A stretch of DNA of 64,000 bases. Origin: Desertivirga xinjiangensis. GTDB taxonomy: Bacteria; Bacteroidota; Bacteroidia; Sphingobacteriales; Sphingobacteriaceae. The stretch covers positions 62,001-126,000 of the forward strand of contig NZ_JAFMZP010000007.1 in assembly GCF_024436435.1 (NCBI RefSeq). Direction: 5' to 3'. The position numbers and the translations under genes were made by a program. Every line of letters starts with the position of its first letter. Within the stretch, counting starts at the first letter, position 1. The notes below the pieces were generated by a model that was not told the origin of the DNA, made no database searches, and worked only from the letters and a program-made list of their open reading frames with translations. Below are positions 7,234 through 15,347 of the stretch, in pieces.

Positions 7234-7599
7234 TTATTGCGCTAGCGTCAGCGCATTAGAAAGCGAATCTTTCAACTTCTTTTTAGAAACCAGCGCATCC
7301 AGTATCGAGAAGAAAGCTGTTTTCTCCTTTTCTTCCAGCTGTTCTACCAGGGCCAGCTTTTCAATCACAGACTTATCGTAAGAGTTTACCTCTTTAAAAA
7401 CATCATCAGCGTTAACCAGCTCAGAAAGCTGTACGCCTAAAGCCTGGGCAATCTTTTCGATAGTAGAGAATGCAGGATCAGTTTTTCCGCTTTCAATCCG
7501 GGAGAATTGCGCCTGATCCATTTCAAGGGCCAGTGCTACTTCCTTTTGAGACAGGTTCTTAGCCGTTCTTATCTTCTTTATTTGTTCTCCAATATTCAT
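7234..7599 (-). CDS. XRE-family transcriptional repressor of the mobile module
   Basis: A 121-residue protein starts MNIGEQIKKIRTAKNLSQKE. The N-terminal HTH (residues about 5-60) has the usual XRE order: NLSQKEVALALEMDQAQFSR followed by IESGKTDPAFSTIEKIAQAL. An acidic, helical C-terminal part follows (VEQLEEKEKTAFFSILDALV), probably for dimerisation. I start at 7599 rather than further upstream because the HTH begins there and the upstream codons look non-coding. It is divergent from the primase, and the intergenic region holds an 8-bp palindrome at which it likely represses both genes. Repressors of this type control prophage or mobile-element genes. Confidence 0.8.
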   Translation of the reverse strand: MNIGEQIKKIRTAKNLSQKEVALALEMDQAQFSRIESGKTDPAFSTIEKIAQALGVQLSELVNADDVFKEVNSYDKSVIEKLALVEQLEEKEKTAFFSILDALVSKKKLKDSLSNALTLAQ

Positions 7600-7672
7600 A
7601 ATGATGTTTAATAGTACAACAAATAACGATAATGATGATGTATTATTCAAATGAAGAAAGTTAATCTAAATC

Positions 7673-7698
7673 TATATTTGTTTTATAAATCAAATATA
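7673..7698. promoter_or_regulatory. Palindromic operator with back-to-back -7 boxes between the XRE gene and the primase
   Basis: Perfect 8-bp arms TATATTTG and CAAATATA are separated by 10 bp. Each arm read outward is itself a TAnnTTTG promoter box, the left arm for the primase and the right arm for the XRE gene. A repressor dimer bound here would shut both promoters. A second, weaker TTGA..TCAA motif lies near 7712-7727. The -33 elements are not clear. Confidence 0.45.
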
Positions 7699-7749
7699 CT
7701 AGTTTTTGTACTTGATAAATAAGTCAAATCTTTTTTCAAGTCCGCAAGT

Positions 7750-10242
7750 ATGGAGATCTCCGAAATCAAACAGCAGCTCACCGTGGCCCAGGTACTCAGT
7801 TATTACAACCTGAAACCCGATAAGAACCTACGCCTGCATTGTCCATTCCATGAAGATAAAACCCCGAGTATGCAGGTGTACTACAAAACGCAGACCTGCT
7901 ACTGCTTTTCATCGGGCTGCAAAACCCACGGCAAAAGCTTAGATGTGATCGACTTTATTATGCACAAAGAAAACCTGAGCAAACACGAAGCCATCAAACA
8001 GGCCGAAGGGATGATCAAAGGCGGCAGCCAGCCAGCAAATACCACGGCCATGACCAAGGAAGCTTTCCTTCAGAAGATGTTCAGCTACTTTAGAAATGCG
8101 GTGCACAACTCCAAGCCAGCCCAGGAATATATATCGAGCCGGAAACTGGACTTTACAAAACTGGAGATTGGCTATAATGCCGCCCAGTTCCACCACGGCA
8201 CACGCAAAGATGAAACCTTAATTGAGCAGTGCCTGAAATATGGCTTGTTGATCGATGCCGGCCAGACCGCCAGAACCGGGGAAAAAGCTTATAGAGTATT
8301 TGGAAAAAGCTGCATTGTGTTTGCCCTCAAAAATAAAGCTGGCCAGATCTCCGGCTTGTACTTTCGTTCCACCCTGAATACAGAAAATGCCAAACACTTT
8401 TACTTAAAAGACCGTAGCGGACTTTATCCTGGTTATCCCAAAGCGGAAACCAGAAAGCTGATTATTACAGAAAGTATAATTGATGCCGCAACCCTTTTAC
8501 AAATCAAAACTATAACAGAAAATTACAGCGTACTAGCTGCTTACGGTACCAACGGCCTGAACGAAGAAATGGTAAACGCCATTAAAGAACTCAAGGAACT
8601 GGAAGAAATAACCTTTGCCTTTGATACCGATGAAGCCGGAAAAGCGGCGCTGATCAAATATGCCGGAGAGCTGCACCAGCTCTTGCCTCACCTTAGCTTA
8701 TCCGCTTTAAATCTTCCATTGAAAGACGTAAACGAAACGGCCCTGGCTCATGATGATCTCGCCATCTTCGGCCAACTGCTGGAAGAGCGAAACCCCCTGC
8801 CCCCTGAAGGGGGATTCGCTCTTTTTCTTTCTCCGGAAAATATCAGTTCAATTGAAAAGAAAAACCCAGCACCAGACAAGGCCGGACAAAAAGAACTACC
8901 AGCACTAAACACTAAAAATCCCTGGAAGATCACTTACGCCAGTCCGACCGCCCGTTACGCTATCCTGGGCGGGATCAGCAAGCAGGCCGACAGCATGAAA
9001 GTCACTTTGGTGATTGAATCCGGCACGACCAAGAGCCGCACAAAACTGGACCTCTACGAAGATAAACAGGTGGAGAAAGTAAGCCGGGAGGTCGCAGAAA
9101 AGATAGACCTGAGAGCAGACCAACTGGAAGCAGACCTGTATAAACTGACCGACTTACTCGAAACCTACCGGGAAGAAGAATTGCTGAAAATTGAAGAAGC
9201 AAACCCCAGCGAAGAAATAATAGTTCCCTTAACCGCCCAGGAACGGGAGCAGGCAGAAGCCCTTGCCAGAGACAAAAACCTGATCACTTCTTTAAATGAA
9301 ACTTTAGGCAAAGCCGGAATCGTTGGCGAAGAAAAGAACCGTTTGTTCCTTTTTATTATCGCCCTGAGCTATAAAATGCCCGACACGCTGCACGCTTTAA
9401 TCCAGGGCAGCAGCGGAAGCGGAAAGACCAGGCTGCTCAAACAGATCGCTGATTGCATGCCGCCCGAAAAAGTAACCAAACTGACCAGGGTAAGCGATAA
9501 AGCCTTATACAACTACCCTGAACGCTTCTTTATAAACCGCCTGCTTTGCCTGGAAGATATTGACGGATTGCCCGAAGAAGCCGGCTTTGCCTTTAGAGAA
9601 CTGCAATCAAACGGAGAACTGACGAGCGCCACCAGCATCAAACTGGAAAACGGACAAATCACCAGCGGACAGAAAACGGTAAAAGGGCCGATTGCCTCAA
9701 TGGCCTGCACCACCCGTGGCGAGATCTACGAGGATAATATGGGCAGGGTGTTCTTAATTGCAGTCGATGAAAGCTCTGAGCAAACCAAAAGAATCATCCA
9801 TTACCAGAACGAAAAAGCAGCCGGCCAACTGGACGGAAGAAAGGAACAGGAAACCCGGCGCAGTCTGCAAAACTTTGTGCGCATCCTTAAATCTTATGAA
9901 GTGCTGAACCCTTTTGCTAACCAGATCCATTTACCCCAGGAAGCCCACAAGATCAGAAGGCTGAACGACCTGTTTCAAAGCTTTGTTAAAATGGTAACGA
10001 TCCTCAGCCAGTACCAGCGCAAGAAAGACGGACAAGGCAGACTGATTGCCGAGCTGGCCGATATTGAAACCGCAGTAAATATCCTGTTTGAAAGTATTGT
10101 GCTGAAAGTAGATGAACTAGATGGCTCTTTACGGCAGTTCTTTGAGCAGCTGAAAAACTATCTGGAAAAGAAGGATAACGGTTCCCATCAGAAAGCCGAG
10201 TTCAGTTTGCTGGAAGTAAGGCAGGCGCTGGCCGTAAGCTAA
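7750..10242 (+). CDS. CHC2 zinc-finger primase fused to AAA-type helicase (mobile-element replication protein, interrupted)
   Basis: The 830 residues before the stop hold three domains. First, a DnaG-type CHC2 zinc finger (Cys31, His34, and Cys50/Cys52/Cys57 as the second Cys pair region). Second, a Toprim-like catalytic part with ITESIIDAATLL near residue 238 and FAFDTDEAGKAA near 291. Third, a P-loop ATPase with Walker A GSSGSGKT near 553 and Walker B LLCLEDIDG near 598. Such primase-helicases start replication of plasmids, phages and integrative elements. The frame continues past the TAA at 10240-10242 without a shift for another 78 codons of typical sequence, so the stop is a nonsense mutation or a recoding site. 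It lies divergent from the XRE gene and upstream of two recombinases. Confidence 0.82.
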   Translation: MEISEIKQQLTVAQVLSYYNLKPDKNLRLHCPFHEDKTPSMQVYYKTQTCYCFSSGCKTHGKSLDVIDFIMHKENLSKHEAIKQAEGMIKGGSQPANTTAMTKEAFLQKMFSYFRNAVHNSKPAQEYISSRKLDFTKLEIGYNAAQFHHGTRKDETLIEQCLKYGLLIDAGQTARTGEKAYRVFGKSCIVFALKNKAGQISGLYFRSTLNTENAKHFYLKDRSGLYPGYPKAETRKLIITESIIDAATLLQIKTITENYSVLAAYGTNGLNEEMVNAIKELKELEEITFAFDTDEAGKAALIKYAGELHQLLPHLSLSALNLPLKDVNETALAHDDLAIFGQLLEERNPLPPEGGFALFLSPENISSIEKKNPAPDKAGQKELPALNTKNPWKITYASPTARYAILGGISKQADSMKVTLVIESGTTKSRTKLDLYEDKQVEKVSREVAEKIDLRADQLEADLYKLTDLLETYREEELLKIEEANPSEEIIVPLTAQEREQAEALARDKNLITSLNETLGKAGIVGEEKNRLFLFIIALSYKMPDTLHALIQGSSGSGKTRLLKQIADCMPPEKVTKLTRVSDKALYNYPERFFINRLLCLEDIDGLPEEAGFAFRELQSNGELTSATSIKLENGQITSGQKTVKGPIASMACTTRGEIYEDNMGRVFLIAVDESSEQTKRIIHYQNEKAAGQLDGRKEQETRRSLQNFVRILKSYEVLNPFANQIHLPQEAHKIRRLNDLFQSFVKMVTILSQYQRKKDGQGRLIAELADIETAVNILFESIVLKVDELDGSLRQFFEQLKNYLEKKDNGSHQKAEFSLLEVRQALAVS

Positions 10243-10476
10243 ACACAGCTGTTCAGGTTTGTAAATGAGTTAACAAACTTAGAATATATCCATCAGTCAG
10301 GCGGCCATGCCAATCGTGGCTTTAAATACAAGATCATGTACTGGGATAACTACCAGGCCATCCGGGAAAAGATCAGGCAGCACCTTGAAAAACAACTGGA
10401 AGCCCTGAAAGCTGGAACACCCCGGAACGCCAGCGGAACACCAGAACTAAACAAAAACATTGAACAGAAGCTCTAA
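10243..10476 (+). pseudogene. C-terminal continuation of the primase after an in-frame TAA
   Basis: The same frame reads TQLFRFVNELTNLEYIHQSG, GHANRGFKYKIMYWDNYQAI and REKIRQHLEKQLEALKAG up to a TAA at 10474-10476. This is a winged-helix-like or basic tail with no start codon of its own. It directly continues LEVRQALAVS before the stop; a single T-to-A change (TAA to AAA, Lys) would restore one protein of 908 residues. Confidence 0.65.
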
Positions 10477-10555
10477 AGCCTCTTTTTAGCGCTGGCGTTC
10501 CAAGTTCCAGGATTGTGTGCAAGCACCTTTTTTTACCCCTACGAACCCTACAGCT

Positions 10556-11416
10556 ATGATGCCCTTAATCACCGACTTTAAAGCTTATTTATCCCAGGCA
10601 GGTTACGGCCAGAGCAGCCAGAGCATGCTTCCGGCCATGCTAGCAGACTTTTTAAGCTATCACAACTTATCAGAAATAAATCAAACCACCCCACACCATA
10701 TCAGTCAGTATCACCAGCATCTACAAGAGCGGCCCAACAAACACCAGGAAGGCGGCTTAAGTGAAAGTTATATCCATCATCACGTGTTTGCCTTGAAAGT
10801 GTTCTTTAACTGGCTGGAAGAAAGTGGACAGCTGGCGCATAACCCGATCAGTGCGCTGAAGTTTACCCAGCCCGGAAAGAAGAGCCGGGAGCCGCTCAGC
10901 CCGGAGGCCGTGCAGCAGCTGTTCGCAGCAGCAAAAAATCTGAAGGAACGGGCCGTTCTGCACCTGTTTTATAGTTGTGGTTTGAGAAGAAGCGAAGGTC
11001 ATGCCCTGAATACAAAAGACATTCACTTTAAACAACAACTGCTTTATGTTCGCTCAGGGAAAGGCGCAAAACGAAGAGCTGTACCGATGCCGGCACAGGT
11101 AGCAGCAGACCTTGAAAACTATTACCGTCAGCAGCGAATCTATCAGGTAGCCCGAAATGATGAAAGTGCCTTTATGCTCAATAAGTTGGGAAATCGAATG
11201 CATGGACAGGGTTATCAGAAGATCCTGAAAGAACTTATTGTAAGAGCAGGCTTGCCGGAAGCGATTACGTTGCACCATTTGCGCCACAGCATTACCACTC
11301 ATTTATTGGAAAACGGAATGACGGTAGAGCTGCTCCGGCAGTTCTTAGGACACAGCTTTTTGGAGACTACGCAGATCTATGCAAAAGTGAGCAAGCAGCA
11401 GATCCTTAAACTGTAG
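10556..11416 (+). CDS. Tyrosine recombinase/integrase 1
   Basis: This site-specific recombinase has an N-terminal SAM-like core-binding domain (FKAYLSQAGYGQSSQ..ALKVFFNWL) and a catalytic domain. The catalytic set is complete: Arg in YSCGLRRSEGHAL (about residue 143), Lys in VRSGKGAKRR, HHLRHS (about 240), FLGHSFLETTQIY with His and the Tyr nucleophile (about 263-274). I start at the first of two adjacent ATGs; a GTG at 10517 could add 13 residues. It is followed after three bases by a second recombinase, so both are co-translated. Together with the XRE and primase genes it makes up an integrative element. Confidence 0.85.
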   Translation: MMPLITDFKAYLSQAGYGQSSQSMLPAMLADFLSYHNLSEINQTTPHHISQYHQHLQERPNKHQEGGLSESYIHHHVFALKVFFNWLEESGQLAHNPISALKFTQPGKKSREPLSPEAVQQLFAAAKNLKERAVLHLFYSCGLRRSEGHALNTKDIHFKQQLLYVRSGKGAKRRAVPMPAQVAADLENYYRQQRIYQVARNDESAFMLNKLGNRMHGQGYQKILKELIVRAGLPEAITLHHLRHSITTHLLENGMTVELLRQFLGHSFLETTQIYAKVSKQQILKL

Positions 11417-11419
11417 AGC

Positions 11420-12286
11420 ATGGAAGAACTGAAAGAATACCTGGAGAAACGCTACGCAAAAGAGACAGCCAAAGCCTACCAGCGTGAAATAGGAATCTAC
11501 CTGAGCAATTGCCCCGGAGCAGAGAAGGCGAGTTATAAAGAAGTGTTTGGTTATATTGGCCAGTTAAGAAACCGCTACCGGAACCCTAAAACTATCCGCA
11601 GAATCTTATCTGTCTTAAAAGCTTATTACGATTATCTGAACGTTACCGGCCAGCGAACAGACAACCCGACAGCAGCCATCCGGCTAAGAGACCAGATCAA
11701 TAATGACATACAATTACAGGACTTTTTCACGCCTGGAGAACTGGAACAGCTGCTGCATAAAGAAGAGCGTTACGCCTTGTTAGCAGAACGAAATAAGGTA
11801 TTAATGAGTTTGCTAATCCACCAGGGATTGCAGCCAAGAGAACTTGCCGAACTGAAAATAAACGACATCAACTTAGCAGACGGAACCATCTATATCAAAT
11901 CCCAGGCGAACACCAACAGCCGAACCTTATCTTTAAAGTCAAACCAGATCCTGCTCTTTCATCACTACCAGGATGAAGTCCGGAAACAACTGTTAAACGG
12001 CAGAGGAAATGACCGGCTCTTAATCGGCCTGAGAGGAGGAACATTGTTAAGCCATGACATTATAAAGCATGTAATCAGCCATTACAAAGGACTTTTTCAT
12101 CCCAGGAAAGTAAGTTGTAAAAGCATCCGTGGAAGTGTGATTACTAATCTTCTAAAAGCAGGAAATGAGTTAAGAATTGTTCAGATGTTTGCCGGCCATA
12201 AGAAAATCAGCAGCACCGAAAAGTATAAACAAAGTGAGGTCGAGATCCTGCACAGTATGATCCATGCGCAACACCCGATGAAGTAA
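11420..12286 (+). CDS. Tyrosine recombinase/integrase 2 (variant catalytic box)
   Basis: This 288-residue member starts three bases after recombinase 1. It has the N-terminal core-binding fold (LKEYLEKRYAKETAKAYQRE) and catalytic motifs: QGLQPRELAEL with Arg (about 139), KSQANTNSRTLSLK with a candidate Lys, FAGHKKISSTEKYKQ with His and Tyr (about 257-267). The HxxR box is unusual: it reads KSIRG, with Lys where His is expected and Gly after Arg. Paired recombinases in which one partner is catalytically reduced are known from Tn554-like elements. Here the second protein may be a regulatory or strand-specific partner. Confidence 0.8.
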   Translation: MEELKEYLEKRYAKETAKAYQREIGIYLSNCPGAEKASYKEVFGYIGQLRNRYRNPKTIRRILSVLKAYYDYLNVTGQRTDNPTAAIRLRDQINNDIQLQDFFTPGELEQLLHKEERYALLAERNKVLMSLLIHQGLQPRELAELKINDINLADGTIYIKSQANTNSRTLSLKSNQILLFHHYQDEVRKQLLNGRGNDRLLIGLRGGTLLSHDIIKHVISHYKGLFHPRKVSCKSIRGSVITNLLKAGNELRIVQMFAGHKKISSTEKYKQSEVEILHSMIHAQHPMK

Positions 12287-12530
12287 AAGCGCACAAACCC
12301 ACCACACCCAACCGCACGAACCTAAGCTAAATAACATAACCGCATCTTATAGTACAACCACTCTATCCAAAGCACAAACCAAAGCCGTCCTATAAGGCAA
12401 TTATGTTAAATAGCCGCTTCTCCTGACCAGCCCAGCGCTCCTAAAAGCGGCCAGCGAAGCTGAAGTAAGTGTGCCACTCACTCCGTTTAAACAAAAGCAC
12501 AAAGCCACAGGCGTATGGCGCTTCGCATTT

Positions 12531-12562
12531 GTTTGATTGAGGGCGCCTTCCGCCCCTCAAAC
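12531..12562. repeat. Hairpin in the mobile-module tail
   Basis: GTTTGATTGAGGGCG and CGCCCCTCAAAC pair with one small bulge and a 5-nt loop. No T-run follows, so it is not a simple terminator. Confidence 0.5.
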
Positions 12563-12678
12563 TCCCAGGGAACCTCACCGGGATAGAAAGAGCCGCACAA
12601 GGCTCCCCGCAAACCAAAGCCCTTTCCATCCCTGCGAGGTCGCCTTTCTTTCGCCCGGATGTTGTCAGAGGTTTGGGG

Positions 12679-12836
12679 TGATCATCTGTTAAGCCCCCAA
12701 AAAGCGGGAGAAGGGTAAGCTGTCAGGGGGACCGTGGAATAAAGCGGAATGCAGCGCAGCGGAATGAGCATTTATGCCGCGAAAGCCCCTTTACTGCTTA
12801 TCCTTCGGAGGCTAACTTTGCTGTAACAGATGATCA
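12679..12836. repeat. Large nested palindrome (about 158 bp), candidate attachment site, origin or structured RNA
   Basis: The outer arms TGATCATCTGTTA (12679-12691) and TAACAGATGATCA (12824-12836) are perfect. Inside lie GAAGGGTAAGC (12710-12720) and GCTTATCCTTC (12796-12806), matching at 10 of 11 positions. At the centre a repeated GCGGAATG faces ATGCCGC. The nested order shows one long folded structure rather than chance hairpins. Confidence 0.55.
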
Positions 12837-12971
12837 TCCTTACCGGTACTGCCCCTGATCGGAGCACCCACTAACCCGCTTGCAAATGAAAAACAAACTG
12901 CTAACTTTACTGCTACAATCGTTCTTTTTACAGGCTGAAAATGAGTGGCCGGAAAGTCTGGGAAACAGTGA

Positions 12972-13496
12972 AAAAGTTGTGGTAAGCAATACGATTATGG
13001 GGCAAGGTTCTATGATCCGGTGATTGGAAGGTGGAATAGTGTCGATCCGCTTGCAGAAATGGGTAGAAGGTGGACGCCTTATAATTATGCTTTAAACAAC
13101 CCTATTCGGTATATTGATCCTGATGGAATGTGGAGTTATGACGCTAATGGTAATGCATCTACAAGTGATCCGGATGAAATTGCAAGTTTTCTAAGTCAAA
13201 TACGCCATGGTGCTAATTATTATAAAGACCGAGAAGAAGATTTCGAAAAACGACATCCAGGCAAAGAGGCCCCTAGTTATTATTCAAATTATGGTCACAA
13301 GTACTTAAATAGGTTTAGGAATCAAACTCGTAAAACATTAACAAAAGAAGGACAACGCTGGCTTGATAATGCTCTTCTCAACTTACAAGAAGAGATGGAT
13401 AAGGGTATTAAAGCAAATCCAAATATTGAGTTAAACGACGAAGCCTTTACAAAAGTAAGTCAAGCAATTTATTCAACACTGCCTCAGAAAAATTAA
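12972..13496 (+). CDS. RHS core end plus toxin tip, 5'-truncated (cassette 3)
   Basis: The frame opens at 12972 and enters the RHS signature at [20 protein letters not shown], then [20 protein letters not shown]. From about residue 50 a tip domain follows: [60 protein letters not shown] and [20 protein letters not shown]. The tip is helical and of the type 'TxxGQRWxDxxLxxLQxxM', which I recall at the C-termini of other secreted effector proteins; its activity is unknown to me. There is no plausible ATG before the signature (a GTG lies at 13020), so this is an orphan tip, expressed only if recombined behind a full RHS gene or from a non-standard start. The lipoprotein after it is its likely partner. 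Confidence 0.65.
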   Translation, partial: KSCGKQYDYGARFYDPVIGRWNSVDPLAEMGRRWTPYNYALNNPIRYIDPDGMWSYDANGNASTSDPDEIASFLSQIRHGANYYKDREEDFEKRHPGKEAPSYYSNYGHKYLNRFRNQTRKTLTKEGQRWLDNALLNLQEEMDKGIKANPNIELNDEAFTKVSQAIYSTLPQKN

Positions 13497-13499
13497 GCC

Positions 13500-14567
13500 A
13501 TGAAAGTCTTTAGATCATCATATATAGTAATTATTATCTTTTTATGTTTGTTTATGGGATGTACGAACGAAAGTGAGGATTTAAATATCATTGAAGGTCG
13601 CGGTTTACCTCTAGAAGGTGAAAGTTATTTCAAAATGATTTTCGTGAATGAAAAAGAAGGGTATTTATTCCGTGAAAGACATGGAGAAGCGGTTTGGAAG
13701 GAAAATGGAGAAGCTTTTAGGGTAGATACCTCTATGGTCTACCGTACGGCTGATGGGGGGATGACATGGGAAGGGCAGGAGCTAGGAGAAGGCATAATAA
13801 TTAATGCGCATATGTCTGGCAATGACGTATACACAATTAGGTGTCAAAATATGAATGGAAGGGATAATTCAATTGTTCACCGACTAAATAGAGCAGCAAA
13901 TAAGTGGGAATTATTTACCGTTATAGATTCATATGTAAGGGACGCAGACTTTTCAGATAGCAAAACTTGGGTTATAACCAAGAAGGAAAGTAATGGTCAA
14001 TTTAGATTATATACCTCTAAAGATAGAGGTATGACCTGGAAGGTCGTTGTTGACAGGTTTGTATTCCAGCCGGTTATTGACAAAACATCATTTGGCTTTT
14101 TAGAATCAGAAAATATCGATAGTGGTATCTATGATGCTTTGATAACGTTCGACAGAATAACTGAGAAAGTTAATAAAGAGGCACTTCCCTTAGCTTTTCA
14201 AGCATCACTGCTAAGAAAAGATGGCAAGTCGCTGTTTGTAGCGGGAGTAGAAAATGATAGTTTAAGTATCTACAAACGTGTGAAAAGTAATAAGTATAGT
14301 TTAATTTATAAAATTAACTTTGGAGCTAGAACTTTTCCTCAGGAATTGATAATTCACGATAACCAGTTAATCCTATTGGTAGGTGAAAGGAGAGGAATGT
14401 ATATTGAGAATCATATAATGAAAAGTGTAGACGGTGGAAAAAATTGGGTGGAGGAGAAGTTATACAAACCTACTTATGCTTCACCTATCGCTTTTTATGG
14501 GAATAATGAGAATGGTGTAAAAACGTGGATCTACTCAGGAGCAGGAACAATTCAGGTTGTGGAATAG
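13500..14567 (+). CDS. Asp-box (BNR-like) beta-propeller lipoprotein, candidate immunity protein of cassette 3
   Basis: The start lies three bases after the tip's stop. The signal peptide ends in the lipobox LFMGC with Cys21, so the protein is anchored in a membrane. Three Asp-box motifs, TADGGMTW (83-90), SKDRGMTW (about 173-180) and SVDGGKNW (about 309-316), indicate a beta-propeller of the sialidase/photosynthesis-stability-factor shape, without visible sialidase catalytic residues. Its position between two RHS tips and its tight spacing suggest a periplasmic immunity protein, which would imply that the cassette 3 toxin acts in the envelope. A carbohydrate-binding role remains possible. 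Its TAG is followed at once by cassette 4. Confidence 0.65.
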   Translation: MKVFRSSYIVIIIFLCLFMGCTNESEDLNIIEGRGLPLEGESYFKMIFVNEKEGYLFRERHGEAVWKENGEAFRVDTSMVYRTADGGMTWEGQELGEGIIINAHMSGNDVYTIRCQNMNGRDNSIVHRLNRAANKWELFTVIDSYVRDADFSDSKTWVITKKESNGQFRLYTSKDRGMTWKVVVDRFVFQPVIDKTSFGFLESENIDSGIYDALITFDRITEKVNKEALPLAFQASLLRKDGKSLFVAGVENDSLSIYKRVKSNKYSLIYKINFGARTFPQELIIHDNQLILLVGERRGMYIENHIMKSVDGGKNWVEEKLYKPTYASPIAFYGNNENGVKTWIYSGAGTIQVVE

Positions 14568-15338
14568 TTGCATCAATATGATTACGGAGCACGGTTCTAT
14601 AATCCGGTAGTCGCAAGATGGAATGTGATTGGTCCTTGGGCTGAAAATCATTTTGATGTCAATCCATACAACTACATATTAAATAATCCTGCCAATTATA
14701 TCGATCCATTAGGGTTGGACACGTTTGCTGTAAATAATATTACCACTGGTAATGACTCAAATGCAAGGCAGTTTGATCCAGATAAAGATGTAATTGCTTT
14801 GAATGCCGTTACGATATCTGGTTCTAAGGGTTCATCAACAGCTTCTACTGTTGCCAATATCGCTATTGATTTTATTCCGATTGTTGGTTCTGGTAGGGAT
14901 TTCACCGGGGGGTAGAGATGGCAATCTTTTACAAGCAGGTCTTGGTGCTGGTGGTTTAATATTCGATGTTGCTACCCTAGGGGCGGGCTCATTCGTAAGT
15001 GGTGGAATACGAACTGGCATACGGGAACTAGGAGGGCAATTGCTTCTTGGGTCAGGGCCATTGCATAATCACCACCTGCTTTCTCAACAATTTAGAAATT
15101 GGTTTAAACAAAAGGGGATCGCAAACATAGATAGCTGTGCAGTACAAATTAGTAGACAGACGCATCTCAAGGGGGGCATGGGAATGGCTTAGGTAATTTG
15201 CCTGGGAAGTGGAATAAAATGTGGGAGAAATTTATCAGAGCTAATCCTAATGCAATTTCTTCAGAACTCTTTCATCAAGCAGAAGGGATGTTAAGAACAT
15301 TTGGTTTAGAACACTTGCCTTATGTACCATATAAATAA
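14568..15338 (+). pseudogene. RHS core end plus DUF2380-like nuclease tip with two G6-tract frameshifts (cassette 4)
   Basis: The cassette begins right after the previous stop with [20 protein letters not shown] and PYNYILNNPANYIDPLG, then a linker (ASTVANIAIDFIPIVGSGRD) typical before RHS toxins. The tip has PLHNHHLLSQQFRNWFKQKG, then SRQTHLKGG and NGLGNLPGKWNKMWEKFIRA: the HHxxxxQ..H..H order of DUF2380-like, HNH-type nuclease tips. The frame breaks at a G6 run (about 14907-14912) and again at a second G6 run (15171-15176). Reading the first as G5 and the second as G7 gives one continuous protein and restores KGGHGNGLGN. The two changes compensate, which fits slippage at G tracts. Confidence 0.7.
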
Positions 15339-15347
15339 ACGAATATT

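Larger units (their letters stand above)
12287..12971. other. Long GC-rich non-coding tail of the mobile module
   Basis: About 680 bp without a credible gene follow the second recombinase. GC content is clearly higher than in the surrounding cassettes, and several strong palindromes are present (12531-12562, 12679-12836). Such a region next to integrase genes is where an attachment site, a replication origin or a structured RNA would be expected. The element's right edge must lie before about 12980, where the next RHS fragment starts. Confidence 0.5.

Noticed and set aside
12441-12629. 62-codon minus-strand open frame in the GC-rich tail
   Set aside because: Arg/Cys/Pro-rich composition of a non-coding GC-rich strand and no start context; the palindromes explain the region better.
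12689-12836. Likeness to an integron attC site (GTTAAGC fits GTTRRRY)
   Set aside because: The matching RYYYAAC partner and the attC order are missing, and no integron-type integrase with its extra helix is visible.
7211-12945. 8-bp match AAAATGAG at 7211-7218 and 12938-12945 as attachment-site repeats of the mobile module
   Set aside because: Eight bases is short enough to arise by chance among the sequences compared, and the left copy lies in a terminator loop.
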